A DNA stretch of 38,052 bases, from IMG/VR virus record IMGVR_UViG_3300046007_011774, positions 1 to 38,052 of that record. One strand, 5' to 3'. This stretch comes from a virus. The notes below the pieces were generated by a model. It saw nothing but the letters and a program-made list of their open reading frames with translations. It had not been told where the DNA came from and ran no database searches. Positions 1-8,200 of the stretch are shown here, piece after piece. The position numbers and the translations under genes were made by a program. Each line of letters begins with the position of its first letter. Position 1 is the first letter of the stretch.

Positions 1-126
1 GCAGCTATGTGACCACAGCCACTGATTTTAATGAGTATGTGACCATTGGGGAAAGCCGGTACACATTTGTGGCTATTGCTCCACAGAGACGTGAGGCAGC
101 AAAGGCTGTAGATCGGATTATATGGG
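1..126. repeat. Terminal direct repeat, left copy (circular junction)
   Basis: These bases are identical to 37924-38049 at the other end. The last three bases of the window (ctt, 38050-38052) depart from what follows here (aac). Because a single reading frame runs through the junction, the simplest reading is an assembly overlap of a circular or circularly permuted genome of about 37,923 bases, not a biological terminal repeat. Confidence 0.9.
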
Positions 127-530
127 AACTTGGACCGGAACTGAAGGCGCAACAGGCTGATGGAGATCTGACACCTGCCAATGAGGAACTTTTGAAACTG
201 GTAAAAAAGGCGGTGGCTAACATTGCCATGGCTGATGCTATGCTGATGCTGAGTTTCCAGATTTCTGACTATGGTGTGACTGTGATGTCAAGCTCTACGG
301 CCAGCAGGGATGTGATACGGGTGAAAACTCCGGCAGGGCCAAATAAACTTGCGGAGATACGGGAGGAATGCAAGCAGAAAGGGGCTGCGGCTCTTTTGGA
401 GATCAGGGATCTGATTTATAATAATATTGATGATTATGCCACTTTTAAAAATGGGGGGCATTATACGCCGGCTGCTCCGGCTCCTGAAGCTTTTAAAAAT
501 TTAACAACTGATAAAATCGTAATACTTTAA
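1..530 (+). CDS. Head-tail connector-type phage protein, C-terminal part (continues from 37437)
   Basis: This is the 3' part of a gene that begins at 37437 and crosses the circular junction. The joined product is 338 residues. The frame is open from base 3 and ends with TAA at 528-530. A GTG at 9 gives a false internal start. The protein is rich in Ala, Glu and Lys and has no catalytic motif. It directly follows the portal candidate and precedes the lysis genes, which fits an adaptor or connector protein. It resembles proteins annotated as DUF6712 in Bacteroidota phages; that assignment is from memory and unverified. Confidence 0.75.
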   Translation, partial: SYVTTATDFNEYVTIGESRYTFVAIAPQRREAAKAVDRIIWELGPELKAQQADGDLTPANEELLKLVKKAVANIAMADAMLMLSFQISDYGVTVMSSSTASRDVIRVKTPAGPNKLAEIREECKQKGAAALLEIRDLIYNNIDDYATFKNGGHYTPAAPAPEAFKNLTTDKIVIL

Positions 531-536
531 ACAAAA

Positions 537-860
537 ATGGAAATACAAATTGTAATTGAAATTGGTATTTTTTTGGCGGGGTTGGTAGGGGTTTATGTTG
601 GTTTGTCTAACAAGATAACCAGAATTGAAACAGAAAACAGCCATTTGATGGCTGCTATTGCTGTGGAGAAGGCGGACAGAAAAGAGACTGAAGCTGCGAT
701 TCTGGAAGCTGCAAAATCGGATAGGAAGGTTTTTGAAGCTCATCAAAAAGAAACTACTGCAGCACTGAATGATCTGACAAAGGTGTTACATGGTTTGCAG
801 GTGTTTTTGGAGCATAACGGTTTGAGGGCTAAGCCAGGGAGAAAACCTAGAAGTTTATAA
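537..860 (+). CDS. Small membrane protein with coiled coil (lysis region)
   Basis: The 107-residue product has one hydrophobic segment at about residues 4-22 (IVIEIGIFLAGLVGVYVGL). A charged, Ala/Glu/Lys-rich helix follows at about 28-95 and should form a coiled coil, and the C-terminus is basic (AKPGRKPRSL). The start lies 6 bases after the preceding stop, so it is co-transcribed with the connector gene. One transmembrane segment plus a coiled coil next to a holin and an endolysin recalls XhlA-type haemolysin/holin accessory proteins. The sequence does not prove that role. Confidence 0.75.
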   Translation: MEIQIVIEIGIFLAGLVGVYVGLSNKITRIETENSHLMAAIAVEKADRKETEAAILEAAKSDRKVFEAHQKETTAALNDLTKVLHGLQVFLEHNGLRAKPGRKPRSL

Positions 861-862
861 GG

Positions 863-1441
863 ATGAAGCTACAGTTTCAGTTGGCAATTTTGGTGGTACT
901 TGCTTTGGCTGTAGCATTTTTTTATGCTAAGAAGTTTTCAATTGCAGAGGCAGAGAATGCAGGACTTAAAACCCTGATTTCTGCAAAATTGAAGGTGGAG
1001 GAAATGCCAGATGGCAGGCAAAAGGCGGCTATTGCGGTGCCTGAGCTGAGTTCTGAGACTTTTAACAGGGTTTTAAAACCTCAATTGGATAGCCTTAAAA
1101 GGGATTTTAAGGCGGATATCCGCAGGGTGGAGCAGTACCAGAGGGTGCAAATTGAGACCAATAAGCAGGTGAAATCTGCTTTGCAGGCACCAAGGGCGGG
1201 TGATACTGTTAAGATTTTTGTGTACCAGGATAAATGGCTGGTGAAGCATGACACGGTAAGGGGTGATACGCTTTACTCCGGGGTAGATTTCCGGAATGAT
1301 GTGCAGATACTGGTGAGGAAGGGGAAACGGGAAAACCCGTGGAAGTTTTGGAAGAAACGGCGATTGGTTGGGGAGGTGTTTTCTGGTAATCCAGATACGA
1401 AGATTAAGGATTTTCAAATTTTAAAAGTGATAGATAAATGA
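863..1441 (+). CDS. Membrane-anchored coiled-coil protein, spanin-like
   Basis: The 192-residue product has an N-terminal membrane anchor at residues 5-22, then a long periplasm-facing helical region (about 23-120) and a beta-rich, strongly basic C-terminal part with the patch NPWKFWKKRRLVG. The topology (short cytoplasmic N-terminus, one anchor, extended coiled coil) is that of inner-membrane spanins, and the position just upstream of holin and endolysin candidates agrees. There is no lipobox partner in an overlapping frame, so an i-spanin/o-spanin pair is not evident. Similar proteins occur in Bacteroidota phages without known function. Confidence 0.7.
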   Translation: MKLQFQLAILVVLALAVAFFYAKKFSIAEAENAGLKTLISAKLKVEEMPDGRQKAAIAVPELSSETFNRVLKPQLDSLKRDFKADIRRVEQYQRVQIETNKQVKSALQAPRAGDTVKIFVYQDKWLVKHDTVRGDTLYSGVDFRNDVQILVRKGKRENPWKFWKKRRLVGEVFSGNPDTKIKDFQILKVIDK

Positions 1442-1557
1442 TAAAAAGGAATCAGGATAAAGGAATCAGAAATCAGGACCTTACCTCTGATGATTTAAAA
1501 TCAATCGCTCAGTTTTTTAAAGTGATTAAGTATTATTTACAATTAAACAGATTATGA
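1438..1557 (+). CDS. 39-residue small protein, coupled at both ends
   Basis: This short frame begins with ATG at 1438, overlapping the TGA of the preceding gene (ATGA), and ends with TGA at 1555-1557, overlapping the ATG of the holin candidate at 1554 (again ATGA). It reads MIKRNQDKGIRN, then a C-terminal helix with hydrophobic spacing (SIAQFFKVIKYYLQLNRL). An open frame that exactly fills an otherwise empty 112-base gap and uses the stop/start overlap on both sides argues for real translation, perhaps as a coupling peptide for the holin. No homologue is recognised. Confidence 0.6.
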   Translation: MIKRNQDKGIRNQDLTSDDLKSIAQFFKVIKYYLQLNRL

Positions 1558-1883
1558 AAAATTTTTGGAAGAAATTTAATGAGTTGGTTTTTTTCCCAAT
1601 CTCCATTCTGGTTTTTGCGTTGGCCTATTATGCAGTTTATATCTGGTTTGGACCGGAAGCTGGATTGGTGCCTCCGGGATACTTTACCAATGTGCTTGCA
1701 GGTGTGGCCATTATGTATATCGCCGGATGGATTGCCACGTTGGCTACCAGGCTCAACTTTCCGCACTTTTATCGGATTCTGTTTGACTTTGAAATTGAGT
1801 ACATCGAAAAAGAACGAACTGCCTTATGCGTATATTTTGCATTTTATGCCTTGTCTATCTGGGCTTTGACTTCAATGCTTTAG
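1554..1883 (+). CDS. Holin candidate, three membrane segments
   Basis: The 109-residue product has a basic N-terminus (MKNFWKKF) and three hydrophobic stretches at about residues 12-34, 43-64 and 88-108. The size and topology match a phage holin of the multi-span type. The gene overlaps the endolysin by 58 bases: the last membrane segment is encoded by the same DNA as the endolysin signal peptide. Holin identity is inferred from topology and neighbourhood only; no holin family signature was recognised. Confidence 0.7.
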   Translation: MKNFWKKFNELVFFPISILVFALAYYAVYIWFGPEAGLVPPGYFTNVLAGVAIMYIAGWIATLATRLNFPHFYRILFDFEIEYIEKERTALCVYFAFYALSIWALTSML

Positions 1884-2329
1884 GGCAAAAAAGCCAATGC
1901 CTGGTAAGCGAAGGGCGAAAGATTTTAGGTATAAAAGAAACACCTGGAAGAAACAACCGAGGGCCAGAGGTGGATCGCATTGTGATGGCTGCTGGTGGAA
2001 AGCCTGGACAGCCGTGGTGCGGATGGACACAAAGATATGTGCATTTAAAGTGTGCATGCTCAGCTGGGGGAGGGATGGCATTGAGTTGGTTTGTCCCAAA
2101 CCGGCTGATCAAAACGGGATTGGTTCCGGGTGATGTTTTTTCTGTGTGGAATAAATACATGAAACGGATTGGCCATGTGGGACTGGTGGAGCAGGTGCTG
2201 CCATCGGGTTCTTTTATTGTGACTATTGAAGGGAATACAAATGGGATGGGTAGCAGGGAAGGATCAGGGGTTTGTCGGTTGACAAGGCCTATAAAACAGG
2301 TTTACAATTTTGCCCGATGGTGGAAATAG
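1826..2329 (+). CDS. Secreted CHAP/NlpC-P60-like endolysin
   Basis: The 167-residue product should cleave host peptidoglycan. Residues 1-20 form a Sec-type signal peptide (hydrophobic ILCLVYLG core, likely cut near ALG-Q). The catalytic domain shows the Cys in PWCGWTQRY (Cys65), a His in IGHVGLV (His117) and a polar residue in IEGNTN (Glu135 or Asn137). This is the Cys-His-polar order of CHAP/NlpC amidases and peptidases. The first usable ATG is 1826 inside the holin gene and the next Met lies far downstream, so the signal peptide is genuine. A secreted endolysin would be activated by membrane depolarisation, as known for signal-arrest-release and signal-peptide endolysins. Confidence 0.82.
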   Translation: MRIFCILCLVYLGFDFNALGQKSQCLVSEGRKILGIKETPGRNNRGPEVDRIVMAAGGKPGQPWCGWTQRYVHLKCACSAGGGMALSWFVPNRLIKTGLVPGDVFSVWNKYMKRIGHVGLVEQVLPSGSFIVTIEGNTNGMGSREGSGVCRLTRPIKQVYNFARWWK

Positions 2330-2330
2330 T

Positions 2331-3194
2331 ATGATACGATTGACAATAGATGGTTTTGCGCTTTTACTCCCTGGCAAATGGGAGGAGCTGAAGCAGGAGC
2401 AGGCTTGTAAGATTCTGGAATTAAGAAATCTGGGATTGGCGAAGCATGTGTTTTATTGGCAGGTGCTGAAACTTTTGCTGGAAATGCCGGAGGGCAGGTG
2501 GTATTCTTTGCTTTACTTTTTGATTCGCTGGAAGTGGATGGCTAAAATTCTGATGAAGAACAGGCAGGCGCTATATGCCAAATGGAAGCTTGTGATGAAG
2601 GCGGAGGATGAGGATCAGATTGATGTGCTAAAGTTTCTTTCGTTTCTGGAGACAAAGCCTGAGTTTAAGTCTGCACCGGAACTGGTGGAGGATCTGAGTG
2701 CGTTTCAAAGAAACTACCATGCCAAAGCATGGGTGCAAAAGCCTGATGATGAAGGGAAGTTTTTTAATTTTGAACAGCTGGTGGATGCGATACTGTATTA
2801 TACCAACTACAGTAAAAATGAAACTGAGGAGGACCTGGATAGACTGATAGCTGCTATATATTACAGGGTGGATGGGCATTATAACCCTGTTTTTCTGGAG
2901 TATTTTGCAAAAAGGATATCTACCAGGAGTTATGGGTTTAAAATGAGGGTTTATCTGTGGTTTGTTGGTTTTTTCAAAACACTGGTGGACACACATCCTC
3001 ATCTTTTTCCTGAACCTGTGGAGGGGCAGGAGCCTAGCAGTGATCCTTATGGGATGGTGGGATTTATGCAGCGATTGGCGGGAAAGCAGTTTGGCACGCT
3101 GGAGCAATTGAAAAAGACCTGCGGATTGGAGGTTTTTGATGGATTGGAGATTGAAGTTTTTGACAGTTATAAAAAGGAGAAACCAGCAGCATGA
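2331..3194 (+). CDS. Phage protein of unknown function, 287 residues
   Basis: I chose the ATG at 2331, which follows the endolysin stop by one base and gives MIRLTIDGFALLLPGKW. An earlier in-frame ATG at 2310 lies inside the endolysin gene. The product is mostly helical, rich in aromatic and basic residues, and has no recognised catalytic motif. It overlaps the next gene by 4 bases. Its place between lysis genes and tail genes suggests a tail-assembly or head-tail role, but nothing in the protein proves this. Confidence 0.7.
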   Translation: MIRLTIDGFALLLPGKWEELKQEQACKILELRNLGLAKHVFYWQVLKLLLEMPEGRWYSLLYFLIRWKWMAKILMKNRQALYAKWKLVMKAEDEDQIDVLKFLSFLETKPEFKSAPELVEDLSAFQRNYHAKAWVQKPDDEGKFFNFEQLVDAILYYTNYSKNETEEDLDRLIAAIYYRVDGHYNPVFLEYFAKRISTRSYGFKMRVYLWFVGFFKTLVDTHPHLFPEPVEGQEPSSDPYGMVGFMQRLAGKQFGTLEQLKKTCGLEVFDGLEIEVFDSYKKEKPAA

Positions 3195-3697
3195 CACATA
3201 CCGAATATGTAACTTTTTTTAGGAATCTGGCGCAGTGGCACATGGATATATGGAGCCAGAATGATGACCAGTTTTTGAACATTGATTTGTTTGATGAAAG
3301 TGCAATTACTTCTAAGCCTGATGGCATAAAATGGAAGGAGGACAAGTATGCGCTGATTCTGGAGGATTTTGAGAGGGGACTTTCTGAAACAAATGATGAC
3401 CAGCAGTATTGGGTGTACAGGGGTGCTTTCTGGGTATTGGCTACAACGGGCAGGGATGACAAGGCAAAACGTGCTGAGATAAAGACAGGTGCTTTGGATA
3501 TTACTACCCAGATTATTGCCATGATGCAATACCGAAGCAAAAATGAAAATACAGCATGGCTTGATGGTTTGGTGGATGGATCGTTTATGAGCCAGAAGAT
3601 TGGGCCGGTGTGGGACAATTGCTATGGATGGAGGACAGAGTTTGAGGTGATGGAGATTGCGAATCCGGATTTGGTGCTGAATAACCGTTGGGACTGA
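3191..3697 (+). CDS. Phage structural or assembly protein, 168 residues
   Basis: The ATG at 3191 overlaps the stop of the preceding gene (ATGACA). The acidic product has many aromatic residues (for example QQYWVYRGAFWVL) and a Trp-containing C-terminal section. No motif identifies it. Size and position between the connector/lysis block and the tape measure fit a neck, tail-completion or tail-terminator protein. The end of the gene is followed by a short repeat cluster (3701-3738). Confidence 0.65.
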   Translation: MTHTEYVTFFRNLAQWHMDIWSQNDDQFLNIDLFDESAITSKPDGIKWKEDKYALILEDFERGLSETNDDQQYWVYRGAFWVLATTGRDDKAKRAEIKTGALDITTQIIAMMQYRSKNENTAWLDGLVDGSFMSQKIGPVWDNCYGWRTEFEVMEIANPDLVLNNRWD

Positions 3698-3700
3698 AAT

Positions 3701-3738
3701 AGTGGATAGTTGATAGTTATTAGTGGATAGTTTATAGT
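3701..3738 (+). repeat. Tandem AGTGGATAGTTGATAGT repeats, upstream pair
   Basis: Two 17-base units lie 21 bases apart: AGTGGATAGTTGATAGT at 3701-3717 and AGTGGATAGTTTATAGT at 3722-3738, with one difference. A third, exact copy lies at 4141-4157, so the gene at 3746-4153 is bracketed by direct repeats. Short AGTTGATAG-type repeats are familiar from intergenic DNA of Bacteroidota genomes. Confidence 0.8.
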
Positions 3739-3745
3739 TAAATAC

Positions 3746-4153
3746 ATGGGAGTAGAAGCTGATGCTTTTTTTGCGGTACAGAATCTGGTGACTACATGGA
3801 GTGCCAGGAACCAGGAGCTACTTCCTGTGGAGGTGCGAAAAAAAAGGATTGGGGTGACTGAGGCTTTGGCGGGGAGTTTTAGGGATAAGGTTTCTGCTGC
3901 TGGTACTACGGTGACTGCGGAGCAGTATTTTGATACCTCGGGTAGATTTGTAGATATGGGTGTGGGAAGGGGACAGCCTATTGAGGGAAGAAATGTGAAT
4001 AGATTGAAGGTGCAGGAAAACGGAGGGAAACCGAGGAAGGCGAAAAAGTGGATGCGGCTGATGTTTGCCAGGTTGAATGCTTTGGAGGGGGCGATTGGGA
4101 TAAAGGTGATGGAGAAGGCAATAGACAGTGTAAAGTTGAAAGTGGATAGTTGA
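3746..4153 (+). CDS. Basic phage protein of unknown function, 135 residues
   Basis: The product is positively charged (clusters VRKKRIG and GKPRKAKKWMR), mostly helical, and has no recognised motif. Its start ATGGGAGTAGAAGC follows two 17-base repeats, and its last codons (VKLKVDS-stop) are written in a third copy of the same repeat. That suggests the C-terminus was shaped by recombination at these repeats. Position before the tape measure is that of tail completion or tail-tube terminator genes, but the assignment is only positional. Confidence 0.6.
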   Translation: MGVEADAFFAVQNLVTTWSARNQELLPVEVRKKRIGVTEALAGSFRDKVSAAGTTVTAEQYFDTSGRFVDMGVGRGQPIEGRNVNRLKVQENGGKPRKAKKWMRLMFARLNALEGAIGIKVMEKAIDSVKLKVDS

Positions 4154-4157
4154 TAGT
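4141..4157 (+). repeat. AGTGGATAGTTGATAGT repeat, downstream copy
   Basis: This 17-base unit is identical to 3701-3717. It overlaps the final codons and stop of the gene at 3746-4153. Confidence 0.8.
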
Positions 4158-4190
4158 GGGAATGCAATAGTTTTTTTGCAATATTTGGGG

Positions 4191-4295
4191 GTGAGTTTTT
4201 ACACTACAAAAAGGTTTTGGGATAAGGTGAAGATGGAATTGATTTTCTGTCTGATTTTTGGTATTGTTGGGGTATTAATTTATTATTTTCAATGA
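4191..4295 (+). CDS. 34-residue single-span membrane peptide
   Basis: A GTG at 4191 opens a short frame reading MSFYTTKRFWDKVK followed by a clean hydrophobic span (ELIFCLIFGIVGVLIYYF) and a TGA at 4293-4295. The TGA overlaps the ATG (4292) of the next gene as ATGA. An internal ATG at 4233 would give only the 20-residue membrane span. The basic N-terminus ahead of one membrane helix and the stop/start overlap make translation plausible. A role in lysis or membrane association is possible; no homologue is recognised. Confidence 0.5.
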   Translation: MSFYTTKRFWDKVKMELIFCLIFGIVGVLIYYFQ

Positions 4296-4687
4296 AGTAT
4301 GTTTTTTTGTTGCTGCTGCTTTGCAGTGGGTTGGTTTGCCGGGGGCAAAACTCTAAAATTGGGAGGGATACGCTGATGATGCAGGAGGTGAAGGTTTTGC
4401 AGCAGGAGGTGGATGATTTGAGATATGATGTTAGAAGTGCTGGTAACAAAATGATGATTGCCACAGTTACAGCTACTTTTGCAATTGGTTTGGCAGTTGG
4501 TGGCTTTATTGTAGTAGATAAAAGTCCTTCTTTAGCAAGGGGAATGTGGATAGGTGGAGGTACGCTTGGGCTTGTTTCTTTGATAAGTAGTGTTAGTGGC
4601 ATAAATGAACTTAGTACTGCTGGAGCAAAAAACTGGGATGTGGGAATTGGCGAAAATGGGATTGGCCTAAAAATTAATTTTAATTAA
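4292..4687 (+). CDS. Exported/membrane small protein, 131 residues
   Basis: The product begins with a typical signal peptide (MKYVFLLLLLCSGLVCRGQ). A short coiled coil follows (QEVKVLQQEVDDLRYDV), then a hydrophobic segment at about residues 56-75 and a second at about 87-102, rich in Gly. The Cys residues near the cleavage region do not make a convincing lipobox. The gene is translationally coupled to the peptide upstream by ATGA. It could be a membrane moron or a lysis accessory. Function is unknown. Confidence 0.65.
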   Translation: MKYVFLLLLLCSGLVCRGQNSKIGRDTLMMQEVKVLQQEVDDLRYDVRSAGNKMMIATVTATFAIGLAVGGFIVVDKSPSLARGMWIGGGTLGLVSLISSVSGINELSTAGAKNWDVGIGENGIGLKINFN

Positions 4688-4726
4688 TTTTATTGATTTG
4701 TTCGCTTTTACTTGTTCTTTTGTGGG

Positions 4727-4840
4727 GCAGAACGAAAGATCGAACGAAAATCAAAAACCAATGATATAACTTATTGGTAGGCGAGAGTTTTAGAAACTCA
4801 ATAATTTCATTTTCATTATGGATTCGTTCTGCAGCGCCTA
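4727..4840. other. Non-coding stretch with interleaved inverted repeats
   Basis: GCAGAACGAA (4727-4736) pairs perfectly with TTCGTTCTGC (4823-4832). TAGGCG (4778-4783) pairs with CGCCTA (4835-4840). A perfect hairpin GAGTTT-tag-AAACTC sits at 4785-4799. The first two helices interleave and so would form a pseudoknot. The stretch 4688-4858 has no convincing gene; a 67-codon minus-strand frame (4680-4883) is open across it but is not supported by context. It may be a structured RNA or a leader of the gene at 4859. Confidence 0.4.
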
Positions 4841-4858
4841 TCAACTTTTTATTTTTTA

Positions 4859-5128
4859 ATGCAAAACGTGAAGCAAACCCCAAGGCAATGGGTATCTAAC
4901 CAGGCAGGAAGTCTGAGTTTTGATGTTATGCCACTCATAAGTTTTATTGAGGCTGATTTGGTTCAGCAAAAACATATCCATGAGGATGTGGGCTATCTTT
5001 GTGATAGGCTGTCTATTTTTTTGGCTCAGGAAAAGGAGTTTGATCCTTTTCTAAAAAAAGGACCTGAGGTGCTTGAATTGTTTATGGTGGTGAGGGATAT
5101 ATTGGAAACTGTAAAAACTGAGCGGTAG
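4859..5128 (+). CDS. Small phage protein, 89 residues, before tape measure
   Basis: The product (MQNVKQTPRQWVSNQAGSLS...) is an acidic helical protein without recognised motifs. The short gene immediately upstream of a tape-measure gene is often a tail assembly chaperone. The A-rich run at 5050-5056 could slip, but the alternative frames stop within a few codons, so no G/GT-type fusion is encoded. A strong terminator follows at 5159-5182. Confidence 0.6.
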   Translation: MQNVKQTPRQWVSNQAGSLSFDVMPLISFIEADLVQQKHIHEDVGYLCDRLSIFLAQEKEFDPFLKKGPEVLELFMVVRDILETVKTER

Positions 5129-5158
5129 TGGTATTTTTAAAAATAGCTGTCTTTTTAT

Positions 5159-5182
5159 AGCCCGGGGGACCGGGCTTTTTTT
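5159..5182 (+). terminator. Rho-independent terminator
   Basis: The stem AGCCCGG (5159-5165) pairs with CCGGGCT (5170-5176) around the loop GGGA, followed by a run of T. It lies between the gene at 4859-5128 and the tape measure, so it could reduce transcription into the tail genes unless it is antiterminated. Confidence 0.85.
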
Positions 5183-5201
5183 ATGCTTCAATTTCTGAGG
5201 C

Positions 5202-8200
5202 ATGGTAAAAAAGGATCAGGTACAAATTTCGGTGCAGGTGGATGGCAAGCAGGGTATTAATGAGCTTGGCAAGCTGGAAATGGAGGCGAAGGATTTGCGG
5301 GCTACGCTTAAGGACCTGAAAAAAGGGACTGAGGAGTATAACAAGGCGAATGAACAGCTGAAAAATGCGACTTCGGAAATGACCAAACTGCGGGAACAGA
5401 TGGGCCTGACTGGCATGACCATGAAGCAGTTGACCAGCTACCAAAGGGATTTGCAAAAGGAATGGAACGGACTGACCAGAGGAACAGCGGAGTATTCTAA
5501 GGTAGATGCTCAGCTAAAGGCGGTGAACTCTACCATAAACCAACAACGGGCTGAGCTGAAAGGTACTGCAGGTGTTTGGGGGTTTTTGAAAAGTGAGGTT
5601 GGGAAGTTTGGGGCCATTGCTGTGGCGGCTTTGGGTTTTGATGCTGTGATTGGCAAAATAAACAACCTGATAAGCAGGAGTGCAAAGCTGAGTGATGCGA
5701 TTGCGGATGTGCAGATGACTACCGGGCTAAGTGCCCAGGCAGTGGAGCAATATAACAAGGCACTGGGAACGCTGAACACGAGGACCAGCCGGGAGGATTT
5801 GCTTGGGATTGGCAAAATAGCGGGTCAGTTTGGGGTGGCTAAGGATGAGATGCTGGAGTTTACCAAGGCGATGAATAAGACCTCGGTAGTGCTTGGCTCT
5901 GAGTTTAGCGGTGGGGCTGAGGAGATAACTGAGAAAATGGCGACTCTCCGGAATGTGTTTTCGGATATAAAGACCGACAATATCAGTGATGATATTACCA
6001 AAATAAGTAATGCCGTGGTGACACTGGCCCAGGAGGGCGTGGCTACTGCTCCGGTAGTGACTGACTTTGCGAACAGGATTGCGGGTGTGGGTATAAATCT
6101 GGGATTGACTACGCCACAGGTGCTTGGACTATCTGCTACCATGCAGGAATTGGGTATAACTGCTGAGCGAGGGGGAACGGCAGTGGGTAAGATTTTGCAG
6201 AAAATGACTACCAACACGGATGAGTTTGCGAAGGTGGCGGGGATGAGTTTGAAAGACTTTAGTGCGCTGGTGGATAAGGATATATACCAGGCATTTCTTA
6301 GAGTGCTGGAAGGGAGCAAGAAAGGCGGGGAAGCGGCTACTGTGCTTGGTAGATTGATAAAGGATCTGGAAATAAGTGGGGCAGGTGCGAGTGAGGTATT
6401 TAGTAAACTGGGTGGGAATATGGATTTGCTTGCCGGCAGGACTAAGCTTGCGGGTAGTGCGATAAAGGAGACCTCGGCCATTACTGAGCAGTACAATCTT
6501 AAAAATGAGAATTTTGCGGCTAACCTGGAAAGGATTCAAAAAGTGATAGCGGCTATTTTTATGAATAGTGCTTTGATAGGTGGGGTTCAAACTTTTGTGG
6601 GATGGCTGGTGAAACTGACTGAGGTGAATCTATCGGATTCATTCCGGCAGGAACAGGCAGAATTGAATGTGCTGGTGGGTGCTATTCAAATGTCTAATAA
6701 TGAATATGGTAACAGGCAGCAGCTTATAAAAGAACTTCAAGAGAAGTTTCCTTCTTTTTTGGGGAATCTGAACGCTGAAACTGTGACCAATGAGCAGCTT
6801 CAAACTGCTTTGGATGCTGTGAATAAGGAGTATGTGAAAAAGATTTTCCTGCAACAAAATGCTGAGAAGATGCAGGAGTTTGCTGAAAAGGAAATTGAGC
6901 TGATGAAAGAACTGCAGGAGGAAACCAAAAGGCTGGCTAAGGAAGGAAAACAGTTTAGAGTGGAGCAAGGTGGTGAGGTTCGATTGCTGTCTCAGGATAT
7001 TCAGATTGATATTTCCCAAACCAAAAAGGCTATAGGTGAACTTAAAAAAGAACGGGAGGACTTTTTGAAGGGGCAAAATGAACTGGCCAGGGCATTGGGA
7101 ATAGATACCAAACAAAATGCACCCAATGCACAGGCACCGGGCAGGGTAAGAAATGTTGCAGATGCAGTTGATGCGGAGGATCCTAAAGCAAAGGCAAAAG
7201 CTGACAAAGCAGCTGAGAAAATGAGAAAGGCCAATGAGAATGCGATGGAAGAATTGCGGAAACATTTGGCGGATATGGATGAGGTGCTGCAGCAGAATGA
7301 TATTAAACGGGAACTGACCGGACTGGAAAAAAGGGAGAAGGAACTTGCTGCGATTGACAATGAGTATAGCCAAAAGGCACTGAAGGCTTTTAAGTTTAAT
7401 GAGGATGCCCAGGCAAATGAAAATCTGACTAAACAGCAAAAAAAGGATGCTGAGATTGCTTTTAATGCTGATATACAGCAGTTGGAGGAACAGCGGTTGG
7501 CGATGAGGTCGGCTAAGGAGGAGGAGTGGCGGATTGCGGATGAGGCTAAGAAGGCTGAGTTTCGGCAAAAGATGCTTTTTGAAACGGCATCTAGTGAGGA
7601 CCAGGAGCTGATGAGGATTCGTGAGCATTACATGGCTCTTATAGCTGAGGCTGAAAAACATGGGTTTGATTCGCTGGCATTGTACCGAAGTATGGATGAT
7701 GCCATGCAGTTGGCCAAGGCTAAGAGTAATGCCAAGGTGATAAAAGATACTAAAAAGACTGAGGCTGAGATACTGAGGATTAAAACGCTGCATCAGGATT
7801 TAACCATTACTGCAGCATCTGCAGTAGGAAATGCACTTACCAACATTTTTGCAGCCACTAGTAAAAATCAAAGGGATCTGGCGATTTTTTCCCAATCGAT
7901 AGCAATTGCTGAAGCCTTGATTTCACAAGGTGTGGCAATATCCAGAGCTGCTGCAGCATATGCAGCAAAAAGTACGGATCCTGTAACTTATGGATTGCAG
8001 GTTGCCGCTGCAGTTGCAACTATAATCGGTACTATCGCTGGTGCAATATCAACCATAAATAGGGCTAGTGTGCCATCTGCTCCATCACTGGAAAGCCCAG
8101 GAAGTGGGGGAAAAAGTAGTAGTGGTGGGGATAAGGTGACCAACCGGTATTACTATGGTGGGGAAACGGGTGATGAGAATGGGAAGTTTGTGGGCATGGT

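Noticed and set aside
4680-4883. 67-codon minus-strand frame
   Set aside because: It opposes the direction of all neighbours, overlaps two genes, and lies on inverted repeats that create an open frame by chance.
5045-5065. Programmed frameshift (A7 slip) in the gene before the tape measure
   Set aside because: Both alternative frames meet a stop within a few codons, and a terminator separates the genes, so no long fusion is encoded.
6639-7793. 384-codon minus-strand frame inside the tape measure
   Set aside because: Leu/Phe/His-rich mirror translation of a coiled-coil gene; no start context or homology features.
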